From the NCBI RefSeq assembly GCF_964355755.1, contig NC_092675.1, positions 24,964,412-25,028,411 of the forward strand: a stretch of 64,000 nt of DNA, given 5' to 3'. The notes below the pieces were generated by a model. That model was not told the origin of the DNA. It made no database searches and saw only the letters and a list, made by a program, of their open reading frames with translations. Made by a program: the position numbers and the translations under genes. Positions 1-13,288 of the stretch are shown here, one piece after another. Positions within the stretch are counted from its first letter, which is position 1; every line of letters begins with the position of its first letter. Origin of the DNA: Antedon mediterranea (lineage: Eukaryota > Echinodermata > Crinoidea > Comatulida > Antedonidae).

Positions 1-413
1 AAATATTACGAGGAAATCTACTGATGGAACACAATAATTGTTGATCGTTTGCTAATATTCAATGACTTTAAATAATATTGCATACTTGTAAATAGTAAGT
101 CAATTGGCGCAGAAGTTCGCATAGTGAGGTGTGTTTATAAAAACGAAAACATGTATAAATAATAACATTAAAAATATACTAATATTGTGTGTAAAGTGAT
201 ACATTATGAGATAGAATGAAAATAATTAAAATTATATAGGAGTGGGGAAAAGGAGAAATATATATCTGCCACTGTAAATACTTCACGCGATCTGAAAGCC
301 ATTAGGTCATTTTAAGAACGAAGCATTATAATATACTGGTGAATGGTTGAGGAATTATTTCCTTACGTCCACAGTTAAATTAGTGTTTACATAATGTACA
401 ATACAGTGTTTAC

Positions 414-3400
414 CTGTTCTGCATCCCAGGCTATTTCTGTAGCTCGAAGACATACCGACGATTACCACTGCCGCATTCTCAACAGCCTGTGACATTGATG
501 TTATGAGATCACCTCCTAATAACATTTAAATAAAGGAAATAATAGTATAGAAAAAAACGAAGTGTAAAATAAATGCTACGGGATCGACGTTTCAAACGCA
601 TTCTAAATCATACATACAGTCAGTTATTACTAATTGCATGGCAAATAACATAACAATGGCAAGTTTATGGATGCGAAAAAGGAACCGTATTGTGTGACGA
701 TATAGAGGGTGAACACTACATATTGTATATGGCTCTAAATGTATGCTCAGAGTCGGATTCAATAAATCGTTGAAATGTGTTAATTTATAATAGATGTTCG
801 TACTTCCAATGGCGAATTAAAACAAAACCCTTTCTGGATTCAGATCAGACATAAAACATTTGTCGGAATCACAGCCTCTGAACAAACAATGTCATAGAAC
901 AGTGTTATAGTTATCGTTTTAATAGTTACGTTGCCTTTATATATTAATTTTGTATTATGTATGTGATTAAATGAAATAAAAAAAAAACAAAAAAAAAAAC
1001 AGTGTTATAGTATAATTTATTCAGTTGTTTCTACTTAGTGATTGTTAATATAATATATTTTCACTAACCTGTTTTATCTTCTTCCATCCATACATTGAAT
1101 CCATGTAACTGTATCCTTTCTTTTAATAAGCTCAATGCCATTTTTGAAGAGTCTTCGTAGCTTATCATAACATGTTCAACGATTTTTCTACTAGGTCTGT
1201 TACCACCTGTAGCCCCGCCTTCACCGTCACCTTCTAAGTCTTCTCCTTTGAAAACCTCCCAAAGAACACCGGTGCAGGCCTGCTTTATTTTGACATCTTG
1301 ATTCGTGCTTGCATTTTCTTGTAGTGCTGAAAAAATACAAAGATATATAATTATTTTTTAGTGATCCATAGAGGTAATCCTAATTACGTAACGTGGTCAA
1401 TAACGGAGAGGATCAAAGATTATAATTTTAAATAGTATAGTTCTAAAGTTAAAATATAAATAACAAATAATACAATGATACAATGCCAATAATTTTATGA
1501 AAACTGTTTTGCAACAGCATTATAATTTACATCCTGGGGTGTGCCAAGTAGGTTAATAAGATTGATTTAACAGCGTGGCAATCTTATAACAGGCAAAATG
1601 ATAACACATTGAGGCGTCGTATCGTCGTTTCAAGAAACAATTGTTTATAAATGAATAATATAGAAATTTTGCATCAATAATGTACATTTTGTTTTGAAAT
1701 TCCACGAATTAATCAAATTTTGTTTTTATTTTACAATGGCAAAAGGGCGTATACAGGATGTTCCTAAATAGTGAATCTCCAGTGTTTTACCCTAAAGAAA
1801 TACAAGAAATACAAGCACACAAGAAATAAAGATGTCATTAAAGTGAGCCACTGTTCTTGCGCAACGAGAAGGCTAAATCAATTCACTTTTAAAATTGCTA
1901 TTTTATTTCTCTGAGGGATAAGAAACTCCCGTCTAAGTCGGAATATGCCAAGGATAGTTCCAAACTGACATTATTTATATTAGTGTTTCCTTATTGAGTC
2001 AATGGAGTCACACATTAATAAATAATGAATTCACACTAAAGGTTATTGTGAGTAAAGCTAAATGTGATTAAATGTATTTCATTACCTGAGAAATGATGAG
2101 TGAATGAAATTAGTACGGTATTTCATTTTGAAACGGTCAATATTAAATATAATAATTATATAGAATATATTGTACTTAACTATGATTGATAACAACGTAA
2201 ACAATGATAATAAATACTAGGCCTTAATTAACTCATAATGACACACGATAGGGAACTGTGGCAAAATAACGACCGCCTGAACCTAGAAACTATCACAATA
2301 CTGTGTCGTGGTCGTGGAGCGAGGAAACACATCTCCAAAAAATCCTCGCATACGCACAATGAATTAACATGACGTGGGTTGTCGATCGACGGACATGTCG
2401 ACATGTAGAGTGTTACATTTACCTAAACGATGTTCTATTTTTGCTATCAAACGAAACTTCCACTTCTAAAACTAATCGTATCATTCATGATTATTACAAT
2501 GTATATAGATAAATTGAAATACTTTACCTTCAACCATTCCTTCAATGTTAAGTATAGCTTCCCTGTTTTCATCAACGAATGCCATGTTCCACATGCATTC
2601 AATAGCAACTACTTGTTCTGTCGTACTATACGAATTCTCCAACATCTTTCGGAATGATGATAGAACTCCTCTATTCGTAAGTCTTGTCTTATTTGAGTCT
2701 TTCGACAACACATGACGGAGTGCATTTATTGTTTCTCCTGCAGTGAAACCATACCGTTTCCTAACATGGTCGGGGTTTTTAAGAGCATCTTCAAGCATGC
2801 GCACTAGAAATTCAAGGCATTGGTCGTGAATTTCTTCTTCGTCGTCTTCTTCAATTATGTATGCCAGTACCAAGTAACACGTGGCTTTGACTATGAGATA
2901 AGTTGAGGAGGTGAAGCAATTGACAAGCTCAACTATGGAGTCATCTCGAAGAAGTTGTCTATTCTCAACTTGCATACGCATACAGTTGTGTAATATTCCA
3001 AGAGTTCCTTTAACAGCATGTCGACGACTTCTGTCTGTCAATTTTGGCACTTGTAATTTTGGATCTTCAAGATCTGTAAGCAATAGTGATAAGGCGCCAC
3101 ACTCTCCAAGCCGTTTACACATCAATGGAGATGCATCGGAGAAATTCATAAAACCAGATTTCATTTTTTTTAAATTCAGCAAAGCATCACGACCATATTC
3201 CTCGTCATAGAGATCGTCTGTGTGTAAAGATTGCCACATACGTGAAAATAACTCTGCGTAGCCCATATCTGCTAGGAAATCACCCAGCACTCGGCGTTCT
3301 TCATCTGGCTTATGTCTGGTCGATGTACCGTGAATTGCCTGCAAGGCCTCAAACGCAAATATAGTTGTAAAATCAGATGTGTCTTTAAGAATATCCAGGT

Positions 3401-3629
3401 TCTTTGCTAGCAACGCCTTAGACTCACCAAGAAGGTCTTCTGCAGGAAATATTCCAACGTATTCATCTTCGTCGCGTACTCTACCAATTGTACTCCGGGC
3501 ACCAAGGGCTGTCAGTGACTCATACAGGTTGAGAGTGGGCAAGTCTAGAGTGTTTGGCTTATTATTGTTGGCAAATGGCGCTCTGTCTTCTGGCTCAATG
3601 TTCTGTACTTTGGAGCATTTTCCACCCAT
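414..3629 (-). CDS. Armadillo-repeat / TIR-domain protein, partial (3' end beyond the window)
   Basis: Three coding exons can be joined: 3629-2528, 1326-1069 and 515-414. All junctions are GT-AG and all introns are phase 1, giving about 487 codons. The start is the ATG at 3629, just after a splice acceptor (TTTTTTCTCAG), so an upstream 5' UTR exon is expected. The protein begins MGGKCSK, a likely N-myristoylation signal (Gly2) with a nearby Cys for palmitoylation, so it is probably membrane-tethered. Exon 1 is helical, Leu-rich ARM-like sequence; an acidic run (EEDDEEE) lies near residue 275. Exons 2 and 3 carry the first part of a TIR domain: HVMISYEDSS (box 1-like), GFNVWMEEDK, then SMSQAVENAAVVIVGMSSSY. 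Similar ARM-TIR proteins are expanded in marine invertebrates and resemble SARM1 in build. The segment that would carry the catalytic Glu of NADase-type TIRs lies after the last visible exon, so activity cannot be judged. Membership in the ARM-TIR class is fairly sure; the orthologue is not identified. Confidence 0.82.
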
Positions 3630-4442
3630 GATTTCAGAAATTTGTCTGAGAAAAAACCACATACAAATATAATTCAGTGATGAACATTCGGATGTTGCCT
3701 CTGGCTGTTCACAGACAGACAGACAAACAAACATACTTATTGAAAACCTGACCTGCTGGTGAGTGAATGGTAGTCACCACCTCGAGTAGGTATAACCCAG
3801 CAATAAGAATTCAATTTAAAATAAGACTAAATTAAAGTAATTTTATTTAAATCAAGGTTATCCATTTAGGCCTATATTAATGAAAATTGTAAAAGTATTT
3901 AACTTTCAATGAATTAAAATGTATTAAGACATTTCAAAGTAATTTTATTTAAATAATTAATATTCAAGGTTGCTGTAAATATTAATACGTAATTAATGAA
4001 AATAACCTCGAATCAGAGGCAGTTGAATAGGATTGCAAAGAGGTGCATTCTCTTGTCGTCGGGATATGAGTCAAGATGGCCGGATGCTATTTTATACGAT
4101 GTCAAATATCTGACTTTGGCCATGTATTGTTAAAATATACGGGAAAAAAATATCTGTCCAAGTCTATCAATCTTAATTAATATTTTAAGCATATTGAATC
4201 ACTTTACCAATAAATCAATAATTCCTGGATGGTTAATCCTTGATATTTTGAAGAAAAACTCATTTACAATTGCGATAATGTCTTTGAGGGGCACACTTCC
4301 TTTAGGTTTTATATCACAAATTTGAAATATGAATGAAATGTGTATAAAATCCTACTCCAAGATCAAACAATAATCAGTACAGCATTTATACGTTTTAATA
4401 ATTTGATGTGATGTGTATACTGTTGTTACATTTTCCTTTTAA

Positions 4443-4759
4443 AGATGTATTGTCCCCTGAATAAAATAATTCTTAACATTTATTGTTGTTGAATATGCCA
4501 TTTTAATGTCACCTAATAGTTATCCACTTTGACCAAAAAATGGATCGAAAAAAATGTAATTTAAAGCAAAAAATAGTAAAATTGTCTGCCAGCTAATGGA
4601 TTTTTGGTCGAATTTATTTTTTTATTTTATAAGTGAAAACATTTTTTGTCCCGCTTTTTTTCTACGAAAGTGATTAACTTTATTAAACTAAAAAATTATC
4701 TATTCAAAGTCTGATCTTTTTAGTCTTTATTTTTCATGTTTTTGGGGGACAATACATCT
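4443..4759. mobile_element. Non-autonomous DNA transposon, family C, copy 1 (TTAA target duplication)
   Basis: A 317-bp element has inverted ends AGATGTATTGTCCCC and GGGGGACAATACATCT and is flanked on both sides by TTAA (4439-4442 and 4760-4763). It has no coding capacity. A second, diverged copy in the same orientation sits at 63657-63983. A TTAA target duplication is typical of piggyBac and Kolobok elements; which of the two applies is not determined here. Confidence 0.85.
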
Positions 4760-5454
4760 TTAAGTGTTTTGTTATTGTTGTCTTGTTCTGCCCTGAATAT
4801 GCTTGGTCCTCCAAGCTGTGACCTGGGATGTTTGTAACATTCTTATGAAGTATTTTATTTAAAATATAGAATGATTTGAGAGGTTTTGTAATGTATTATA
4901 ATGTAATATGATGTAATATTATATAATACAATATAACATAATAAATATAATAATATTACAGTATAATAATATAATAAATATAATGTGCTATTCATTCCCA
5001 GGTCCTTTTTAATGACTAACACTACAGCAAATTCGTAAAACCTTTAATGTTAACCTGACGTCTGCTTATTAGAAGACCTAGATAAGCAAAAACGTATTCC
5101 TGCACGATCCAACAAAGAAATGACTAATATTGCAGGCTGAAACGCAGCAGATTTAATCTTCCTCAAAATACAGCCATTCTGGGCACTTATCCATCACAAA
5201 CATCGATAAATACTGCTAATAATGCTACTTGGCAAAAGTAAAGTAAAATTTGTCTGCTAGCAACAAACTTTCTCAATTTCTTTTAATAATAAACGATGGC
5301 TTGTATCCATATAAGAAATAAATATTTGAAAGTTAGATCAACATTTTGTTTCTATTAATAAGGGAAGAATGATCAAAATATCGTTCATATTATGTGTTTC
5401 GGTATATGAAACACATGATATAGTTTATCCTACTAACAAACTACCATATTAGAC

Positions 5455-5757
5455 TATATTTTCCTACATAGAACAAAATAAAGCTAAAAAGTTTTCACTC
5501 TAGATGGGATAACCATTTATGCTGCCTTTGATGAAAATATTTTCACGCGTCCAATCAAAATGACGTCATGGTAGTAATATATTAATATATTAATTAATAT
5601 AATAATATTGTAATATATTGTGACGACACAAATATGTTATTGTTCTTATTGATCATCACGTCATTTGATTTATATAAAAAAGGACAGTATGGTTATCCCA
5701 TAGTTCTAGAATAAAAACTTGTTTAGCTTTATTTTGTTCTATGTAGGAAAATATATT
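5455..5757. mobile_element. MITE-like element with about 60-bp inverted ends
   Basis: The sequence TTTTCCTACATAGAACAAAA with following AGCTAAA at about 5460 recurs inverted near 5725-5753. Further in, GATGGGATAACCA at 5504-5516 is answered by TGGTTATCCCAT at 5690-5701. The interior is AT-rich and non-coding. The exact ends and target duplication are not clear. Confidence 0.6.
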
Positions 5758-5788
5758 CTCAAAAAATTTCATCTGGTTTCAAATGGAT

Positions 5789-5906
5789 ATTTAATAAATA
5801 AATGTTAACTTTTTAGTTAAACCAGTTGACAAGTACTTACTTGAAACGTAGCAAGTAAGTACTTATCAACTGGTTTAACTAAAAAGTTAACATTTATTTA
5901 TTAAAT
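5789..5906. repeat. Long near-perfect hairpin, about 55-bp arms
   Basis: The left arm (5789-5843, starting ATTTAATAAATAAATGTTAA) is repeated inverted at 5852-5906 with one or two mismatches and an 8-base loop. It lies directly beside the inverted-repeat element ending at about 5757. It has no coding content. Confidence 0.8.
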
Positions 5907-8677
5907 AGAAAAATATAGTATAGGCCTAATATTTGATATGGTAATTTTGTTTTATAAGAAAAATGTATGTATTATCTATTTATCGTCGATCGTCCTAGTG
6001 TATAGCAGCTAATTAGCATTTATGCAAATTATTCTAAATTTCTTCTCTGTCGTCAGTTCGTCACATAGATTTCTTAATGAAACGTGGCCTTGATGAGAAC
6101 AAAAATCAAAGTGCAAAAGATCGGAAGTTAGTAATTAGAAATAATTTTAAATTACCTTACAAGAATGATTTACAGTATTTACAATGAAAAAAATAACCTT
6201 CAACTTTAAATTGTAAGATTTAAATCTGGCGTTTAATGTCATTGTTATTATTTGAAAACATTTTGTTGATCAAACAGACCTCCTCTGCCAATTTAATGTA
6301 TCTTAGTATCAGTCGAAAAGAAATAAATTTGGGACGGAAACTATTTTATTGGCGTTTATTTTTCAATTTATGAAACGTTAAATGTAATTTGGAAGCAATT
6401 AAAGGCTTAGGTCAATCATAACATTTGTTGTGTTTTTTATAGCGATAAATCGAACTTTCAAGGAAAGTTAAAACATCTATCAACATCAGTTTTGGATTTT
6501 ACTGCACACATTTTCCACAATATAAGCGACTACTATCGCAATGTAACTTTTGTCTTCCGCTTTTTTGTTCTGTTATTAGTCAGGTAACTGGTGTTTGTGA
6601 TGTTTTATAATGTTTATGATTGTTGTACAGCCTCTGATCTATCTTTTTTTTTCGAATGGCGCTATATAATTATAAATAATTACATCATTATTATTATTAG
6701 AGAAGATATATATCTTCCATGGTTATATATACCGTATTTTCCGTGTTTTACTTGTTCTTACATCCGTTGGTAGGCCAGGGTTGGTTGGCAAGGCTACGTA
6801 TTGGTAGTATCATTTTAGGCCTAATCCTAAAACCTTTCAAGATGCACTGACTTATGAATATTATTTGAAATGATTTTCATGGCAACTGTTTGCCTTCTCC
6901 CACGGGATTCAATTTATGTATCATGCGAATTAAACACTCATTACAGTAACATCCAATACAGGTCATCTAGGGTATATTGCCTTAATCACGACTTATCAAC
7001 TTGACAATGACAGAGATTTTAAATAACTCAATGTAGGCCATTTTCGTGTGATTTTTTTCTTCCAAATAATTTACTATCGAAGCAAAGTGTAGGCCTATAT
7101 GCCTAATAAAGAAGTATTATTTATGAAATGGTTCTTCGTTTGAAAAAGAACCCCTTCTAAACATCACACTGTGATCATAATTTATTAGTTCTTGCAGGTA
7201 GAATCCTAAACAGTCCCCTAGAAGTCTTCCACTGTAAAGGGATTGGCCTGGTGTTAACACATTTTTGCCTGTTTTTAGGCCTGTTTTTCCGTTGAATTTC
7301 TACTCTAAAGAAACGTATTCTGTGTGCCTTCATATTATACTCCATCATCTTAGGCCTATGGTGCAATCCCCAATAACTGTCCAAATGTAAACTTCCCGTG
7401 AATACGGATTTATTTATCAAAAAGATCCAAAATATTCTCTTTTGAAGCTGCATATTGTAACACGTGATCAGCTTCACGTGTCAAGTTATTCAATTCCAAA
7501 CTGGAAAATACTGAGCAGTTTCTTGATTCAAATTGAGATCAAAATCAAAAAGAATATCTATTATAGTGATAAGGTTTTAATTAAGGTTACTTATTATAGA
7601 CTTTTATGTGTATTTCCATCTGATACAATTTTAAATTATCTTTTTTAACGATTGAACAGATGTCCCAGTAGAATATTTTCTAAAGAGTTTTGTTTTCACT
7701 TCAACAATTGGCGATGGTACCGTAAAGATAAACAGTAATACATATTGTTAAATGTGCCTTATATGCCAACGCTATGTAGGCCTACTAGTTCGTTATTTTA
7801 TAATGACATTACATGATATACTGAATATGTACGATAAAATTAAAATTCTGATTCTTATCTCTGTACTCACCACATGGCAAATTATGTATTATAGTCACAT
7901 AGTAGGCTAGCTATCACATGTGTCTGTATTACAGTATGTTGTGGTTGTAGCATAATGCTATTATAGCCAATTCCCTAATGTTGGTTATTGTATGTAGCCT
8001 AAATCGTATAATGTGTTGCCCTAATATTTAAAGTACGGGTGATCGCGCCACATTATGTATCGAGGCATTGGAAGTCCACGTCTGCTTAGATTACGGAATG
8101 ACACGATCTAGAAATATTATCATCCATCGATTATTGATTATTGTAGAATTATGGGGTATTTATGACATTATTAAACTAATTCATTCAATATTCATTTTAT
8201 TTGTTTGGACGCGTTAATGTAATTGGCTACGTACAATTATTCCGAATTTATCACGTGAACAATTGCTAATGGCTTATGAATACAAATGAGGGATTTAAGA
8301 TAATACATTGTATTATTAAAAACGGAAGTCTGCCAATTCATAATCTAAGTCAAGAGATTCCCCGGAAGTGTAGGCCTATAGGTATTAAATTAATTAGGTT
8401 ATTCTTGTGGTACACCCACATACAGTAATTGAAACAGTAATGAAAGATATAGTTTGATTAATTATTAAGACCTTTAAGAATATAGTTCTGTTGACAAATT
8501 ATAACAATAAATGTAATCCGTGCTGTGATCTCTCTTTCATACTCGTTATAACAAATGCCTAATACACCACTGATATCCAGGTCCTCCTTAAAATGACAAA
8601 ATATATAACACTTACCTAATAAAACTACATTTCATTAAAAAATATCTAGGAAAATAAAGAAAATCTTACGTTATAAA

Positions 8678-8836
8678 TCTCTGTCTACACTATCAAACTA
8701 GTTTGATAAATATGGTAGTGATATGCCAAATATGGTAGTGATATGCAAAGTATGGTAGTGATATGACATCATCATAATTATGTTACATACGTTACATTTT
8801 TTTTCACATCAAATTTGATTAGTGTAGACAGAGCTT
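8678..8836. mobile_element. MITE family B, copy 1 (CTCTGTCTACACTATCAAAC ends)
   Basis: Inverted ends CTCTGTCTACACTATCAAAC and GTGTAGACAGAG enclose an AT-rich core with repeated 'TATGGTAGTGATATG' words and a 'GACATCATCAT' motif. The core recurs in five further copies in this window (20421-20560, 21790-21904, 27390-27556, 35144-35266 and a half copy at 52349-52386). Confidence 0.8.
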
Positions 8837-9594
8837 TAGACAAACCTTTTTTAATGCAATGTAATGCTCCTAGACATTTTTAAATTTAATTAAGACAATA
8901 TTTTATTTCAAAAATAAAAATTCAAACGAATTTATATTACAAAAAAACGGGTATTTAATTAGGCTGTATAAAACAGTTGCCACTATTCTTCATGATGGAA
9001 ATCTACGAAGTATTAGTTCGATATAAGGGGTCTTTAACAAAATATGATATAGTTTAAATATGTCATTGGTATTGATAATCTGTATGATTATCATTATAAT
9101 AATTTTGAGTGATAATTTTCATACGGTAATGACTCATTAATATGTGTAATTAGATGTCTTTTGACACATGCCCTAGGTTAAAACATGTTTCAAAATGAAT
9201 CGAAGTATAAATAATTAAATTAATATAAAAAGGCGTAGTATAATGCCAAGGGATTATCGAATATTATCAGAGCTGTGGCTACAAAATTGATTGACGCGTG
9301 TCAAGAAAATCAACAACATTTACCGATGACAAGTTTTATAATTGTGTTTATGTCCCTCCTAACCACCTCTATAAATGTTTATAATATAATTAGTGTACCC
9401 ATAAGGTGGTTAATATAATTCGTACACGCGCATGTGTCATAGAAATTAACGGTGGCCATCGTACGAACTGATACACACAACTCATGGAGAAATAACAATA
9501 CTGTATACACCCGATGTAGAAAATGGAACTTTCGAAGTTGAATTCAGACAAGAGTGAATCAGTGAAGCATACCTGTAGGCCCTTGCTCTCGTAT

Positions 9595-9937
9595 GCTTGG
9601 TTACCACTAGGACGCAACGCAAGGACGTAGACGCAACGTAAAGCGTGGTTCCCACTAGCGACGCAACGCAAGGACGTAACGCAACGCAAATGAATTGTCC
9701 AATCACAAGCGATGGCTTATTCGCTTGTGATTGCTAACTGTCTATAACTTCGCTTTTCATTGGTTAAAACGCTTGCGTTGTGTTTACGTCCTTGCGTTAC
9801 GTTCTAGTGGGAACCAAGCTTTAGTGAGTTGACCAACCACAAGCGATGGATTATTGGAACTGCCGCTTGTCATTGGTTAATATGCCTGCGTTGAGTTTAC
9901 GTCCTTGCGTTGCGTCCTGGTGAAAACCAAAGCTTTC
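9595..9937. mobile_element. MITE family A: an older copy interrupted by a complete younger copy (9641-9821)
   Basis: The inner copy (9641-9821) has ends AAGCGTGGTTCCCACTAG and CTAGTGGGAACCAAGCTT and is flanked by TA on both sides (9639-9640, 9822-9823). The sequence outside it reads as the left and right parts of another copy of the same element. The family is about 180 bp, with an internal palindrome around CACAAGCGATGG, and recurs at 33187-33345, 43491-43675 and 51795-51970. A TA target duplication fits a Tc1/mariner-type origin. Confidence 0.8.
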
Positions 9938-12900
9938 CATATACATAGATCAAGTAGAGAAGTTCACGCCTACTACGCCAAAGTACGGTCACGAGAAGAA
10001 TCTAACTGCAACATGTGTTTTAAAATGTTTTTCGGAAAAAATGAACGGAAGAAAGATTTTCAGATTGTCAACCATGAGAATTGATAGTTTTAGTTTAGCT
10101 CGACGGCCACGGTCACTCTACAAAAGTGAGGTCAGCGTGTCTAAATTACTCAAAGCGGACCAGCCCCGTCGGGCTTGATCCCCAGACATAAGTCATGGTA
10201 TCAATCCTGGGTCAGGGTCAGAAACTTTTAAAAGTGCACTTTTTGTTTCGCTTAACGGCATTTAGCGCGGGATTGGAATTTTAAAATCGAGTAGGATTTA
10301 TTTTATTTCGTAATGCATTACGTTGAAATTGTTTCGAAGGAACGTGAAAACGAAAAAAAAAAATGTTTTTGTAAATATCTGAAAAATTACTGAGAGCACT
10401 GATACTTTGATAAGGTTTCACTTCATGATATTGAAATAAAAGCAGATTGCATTTATGAATAACAATGGAAAAAATTAACTAATTAAGTTAAAATACTTTG
10501 ACATCTGACGTGAGCGTATTTTATTTCACCCCCTTTATTCAATCTGACGCAAGCCACAATGGAAAAAACATGCCATTAGGTATTTCAAGTTTACGTAAGA
10601 CATCACATATTTAACATTCTCCTTTTTTTTTTTGCACAATTGCACAATCCTCATTCAATACACATTACTCTTTAATTATTAACGTTTAAGAATATTGTAT
10701 AAAAACAAAAAAGAAAGTTTGATACTTACAGCAAACTTTGACAACAGTTTCCAGATTGAAAACAACTTTAAATTAGAAAATCAAAGCAGTGTTGTGTACA
10801 GGCCTTAAGCCCCATGCATCGATACGCAGTGAGAACACCTTGGAAACAATTTCAAATCGAAGCAAATTTGTGATGGAACTTTCGTGCAGAAGACTGATCC
10901 AGCATAGCTCACAAGTAGTGACTGTACACTAGTATATATCAGCACAGGAAATGCAAATTAACTTCTCTAGGTGCAATTCGCTACAAGTCATCACTATAAA
11001 GAATACAACACACAACTCAGGAAATGCTACGTCATTTTGACGAACTGTTAATTTCCCGCCAAAATCAAGCCTCTCTCATCACAATAAATGTTCTGAACGT
11101 TCTCATCCTACGAGAAACACAAATACATTTAACGAAATTAAACACACTATAGTAGCATGGTATACATTGTGTACTGAGCAATAGCATGTATAACTACCGA
11201 TGATACAGAGATAGTGAAAACCAGAAAACATAGAGGGTGATTATTTAGCATGTCACTTAGTACGTTCTCAGCCACAAATGGTGGGAAATGATACGAACTT
11301 TATTTACCTTTTTGGGCACTAAACAATTTAGACTTACCAGAGCATGCTTATGTGACCAAAGTTACTGTTTGTAAACAACTCAGTAAGTTACCTTAAATTA
11401 ATTTAAAATACATAATGCAGGCCAAAACAGAACCAAGTGTTGAGTAATAGGCTAACGTTGAGTAAATCTGAGACAAAAATTCAATTAAGTCCTCCAAACA
11501 AGAATGTCAGACAAGTAGCGTTTAGGTTAATTGATCTGAATTAAAGTAAATTGAGCGAAAAGTGAAAATGACACTCGTTGGTAGCCTAATTTAATTACAA
11601 TAAATAAAGCATCACCTCACTGCACAAAATGACATTAAATAAGTAAGTAGAAAAACAGTTTACTCTGCCCCATTATGTCATGTCATGCACTCCTTAGGCC
11701 TACATAATAATTTGATTACAAACTAATGTAAAATTAAAATTCTTTCTTTAGATTCGGAATGTTCCATTTTGAGCGTATTTAACTTAATAGACTTGCTACC
11801 CTGGCCGACCCTGGCGCGGCAGAAATCATAGAAAGTTCTTATTTACTTAACAAGTTTGTTAAGTCATGGTATTCACACCAGAAGCAAACAAATACTGAGA
11901 TCGGGTGAATAATAGGCAGCTGTCTGTGGATCTCCAATCATTTCGGTGTAACTAATACCGTGCCATCAATGTTGTGTAGGCCTAGGCCTCGTGACGGTTG
12001 AGTACCGTATAACGTTTTCCTGTATTTCTCACATTCAAACATCATGACCATGAGGGTAAATATAAGGAATTAGAGTAATTGGGTACTGCTCTGACACAGC
12101 AGGAAGTATATATCATTAATAATGTTTATGAATTGAATTGAGAATGTTTGTCCTTAGTTGATTTACAAATACTTCGTAATGTATAAGCAAAGCAATTAAA
12201 TAAGGACGTATTGCCTACTCTAATTGAACATCCACAACGTGACTACATGCTCATATGTTTGATTCTGTTAGAATTCATCGTCTATGATTTGATATGATCG
12301 GGGAAGATCGTGATCGACTCTTCCTTGGTATTATACTTCTGCACAGTTTATAAGAAAAGCGTTGTGCCCGCGAGATAGTCAAGGAGGCTGGACGGAATCA
12401 TTACAAAACAGTATCAACGAAAAAGATTTAGTATTTAGAAAAAATGGGTTGTAAACTCGAATTGGGCATACGCACACCCCAAATTACCTGGGAGTCGAGA
12501 GGAGAGTCTATGAAAATATATTTTGATTAGGCACTTTAGTCACGTGAGATTTTACGTTGGTGGGCTCATGCGCACGAATGTTTAGGCCTACTAATTGTTA
12601 AAGAATATGATTGATAATAAATACAATAAAAGCATCATTAATGAAGAAAGAACAATAATTAAAACTGTCAATGAATCGAGCGGCGTTTTTTGTATTCTAC
12701 TTGATGAGAAGTTTCGAAAGTTAGATTTATAAGCACGCCCTCTCGAGTCACAAAGTAACTGCTTAAAAATAAGATTAATCACAAAAACCATCACAACAAT
12801 ACATTACAAAGCAAGAAGGACGACGGGCGTTGACCAGGGTGTATACTTTTTTAGTGTCAACTTAATTAATTGGTAACATAACCATTATTTTCTGAAATCG

Positions 12901-13288
12901 TGTTTAGTCAACTGAACAGTATACGTGAATATGGTAACCACTTAGTACAATGTGTTGTGAGCTAACTAAGAATAGAAAATAAGTAGTAAACATTCCTAGG
13001 CCAGCCGGGCTAGGCCTACTGGTAAATATTTTATTGGTGGCTGGCGGTCAGGTATTGCTGTGTAGTTATTTTGGTATTATACATTGTTTACGGCCGCCAA
13101 CGAAGTCGGGCACACCAATTTTTCTGTATTTCTTATTAAATTCCCGTAATCGATTACTCGCTCTCAGTTTCTAAATAGGCGTGCAGAGAGTGCATGACTC
13201 ACCTTTTTTTGCACATGTAATTATAGTATAATTATTATAATATAATTGTAATATAGATAGTAAGGAGAGTATATAGTTAAAATGTATA

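Larger units (their letters stand above)
3630..13284. other. Gene-poor stretch with miniature transposons and hairpins
   Basis: No exon could be supported on either strand over these 9.6 kb. All open frames are short, AT-rich and without recognisable domains. It probably holds the 5' UTR exon(s) and promoter of the ARM-TIR gene and perhaps those of IPMK. Listed separately: a TTAA-flanked element (4443-4759), an element with inverted ends (about 5455-5757), a 55-bp-arm hairpin (5789-5906), a palindromic element (8678-8836) and a nested pair of TA-flanked elements (9595-9937). From 9938 to 13284 I see only AT-rich sequence with scattered TAGGCCTA words. Confidence 0.6.

Noticed and set aside
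240-310. Possible further TIR exon (acceptor GGCTTTCAG on the minus strand)
   Set aside because: The translated sequence has no TIR motif and runs into AT-rich sequence; the next real exon is expected beyond the left edge.
2481-2527. Extension of the ARM-TIR exon beyond GTTGAAG|GTAAAG and upstream of MGGKCSK
   Set aside because: The donor at 2528 joins in phase to the next exon, and a clear acceptor lies before the ATG at 3629; the extra residues are intron or UTR.
10080-10270. Possible SINE or exon in a less AT-rich patch
   Set aside because: No box A/B pair, no terminal repeats and no sustained reading frame could be shown.
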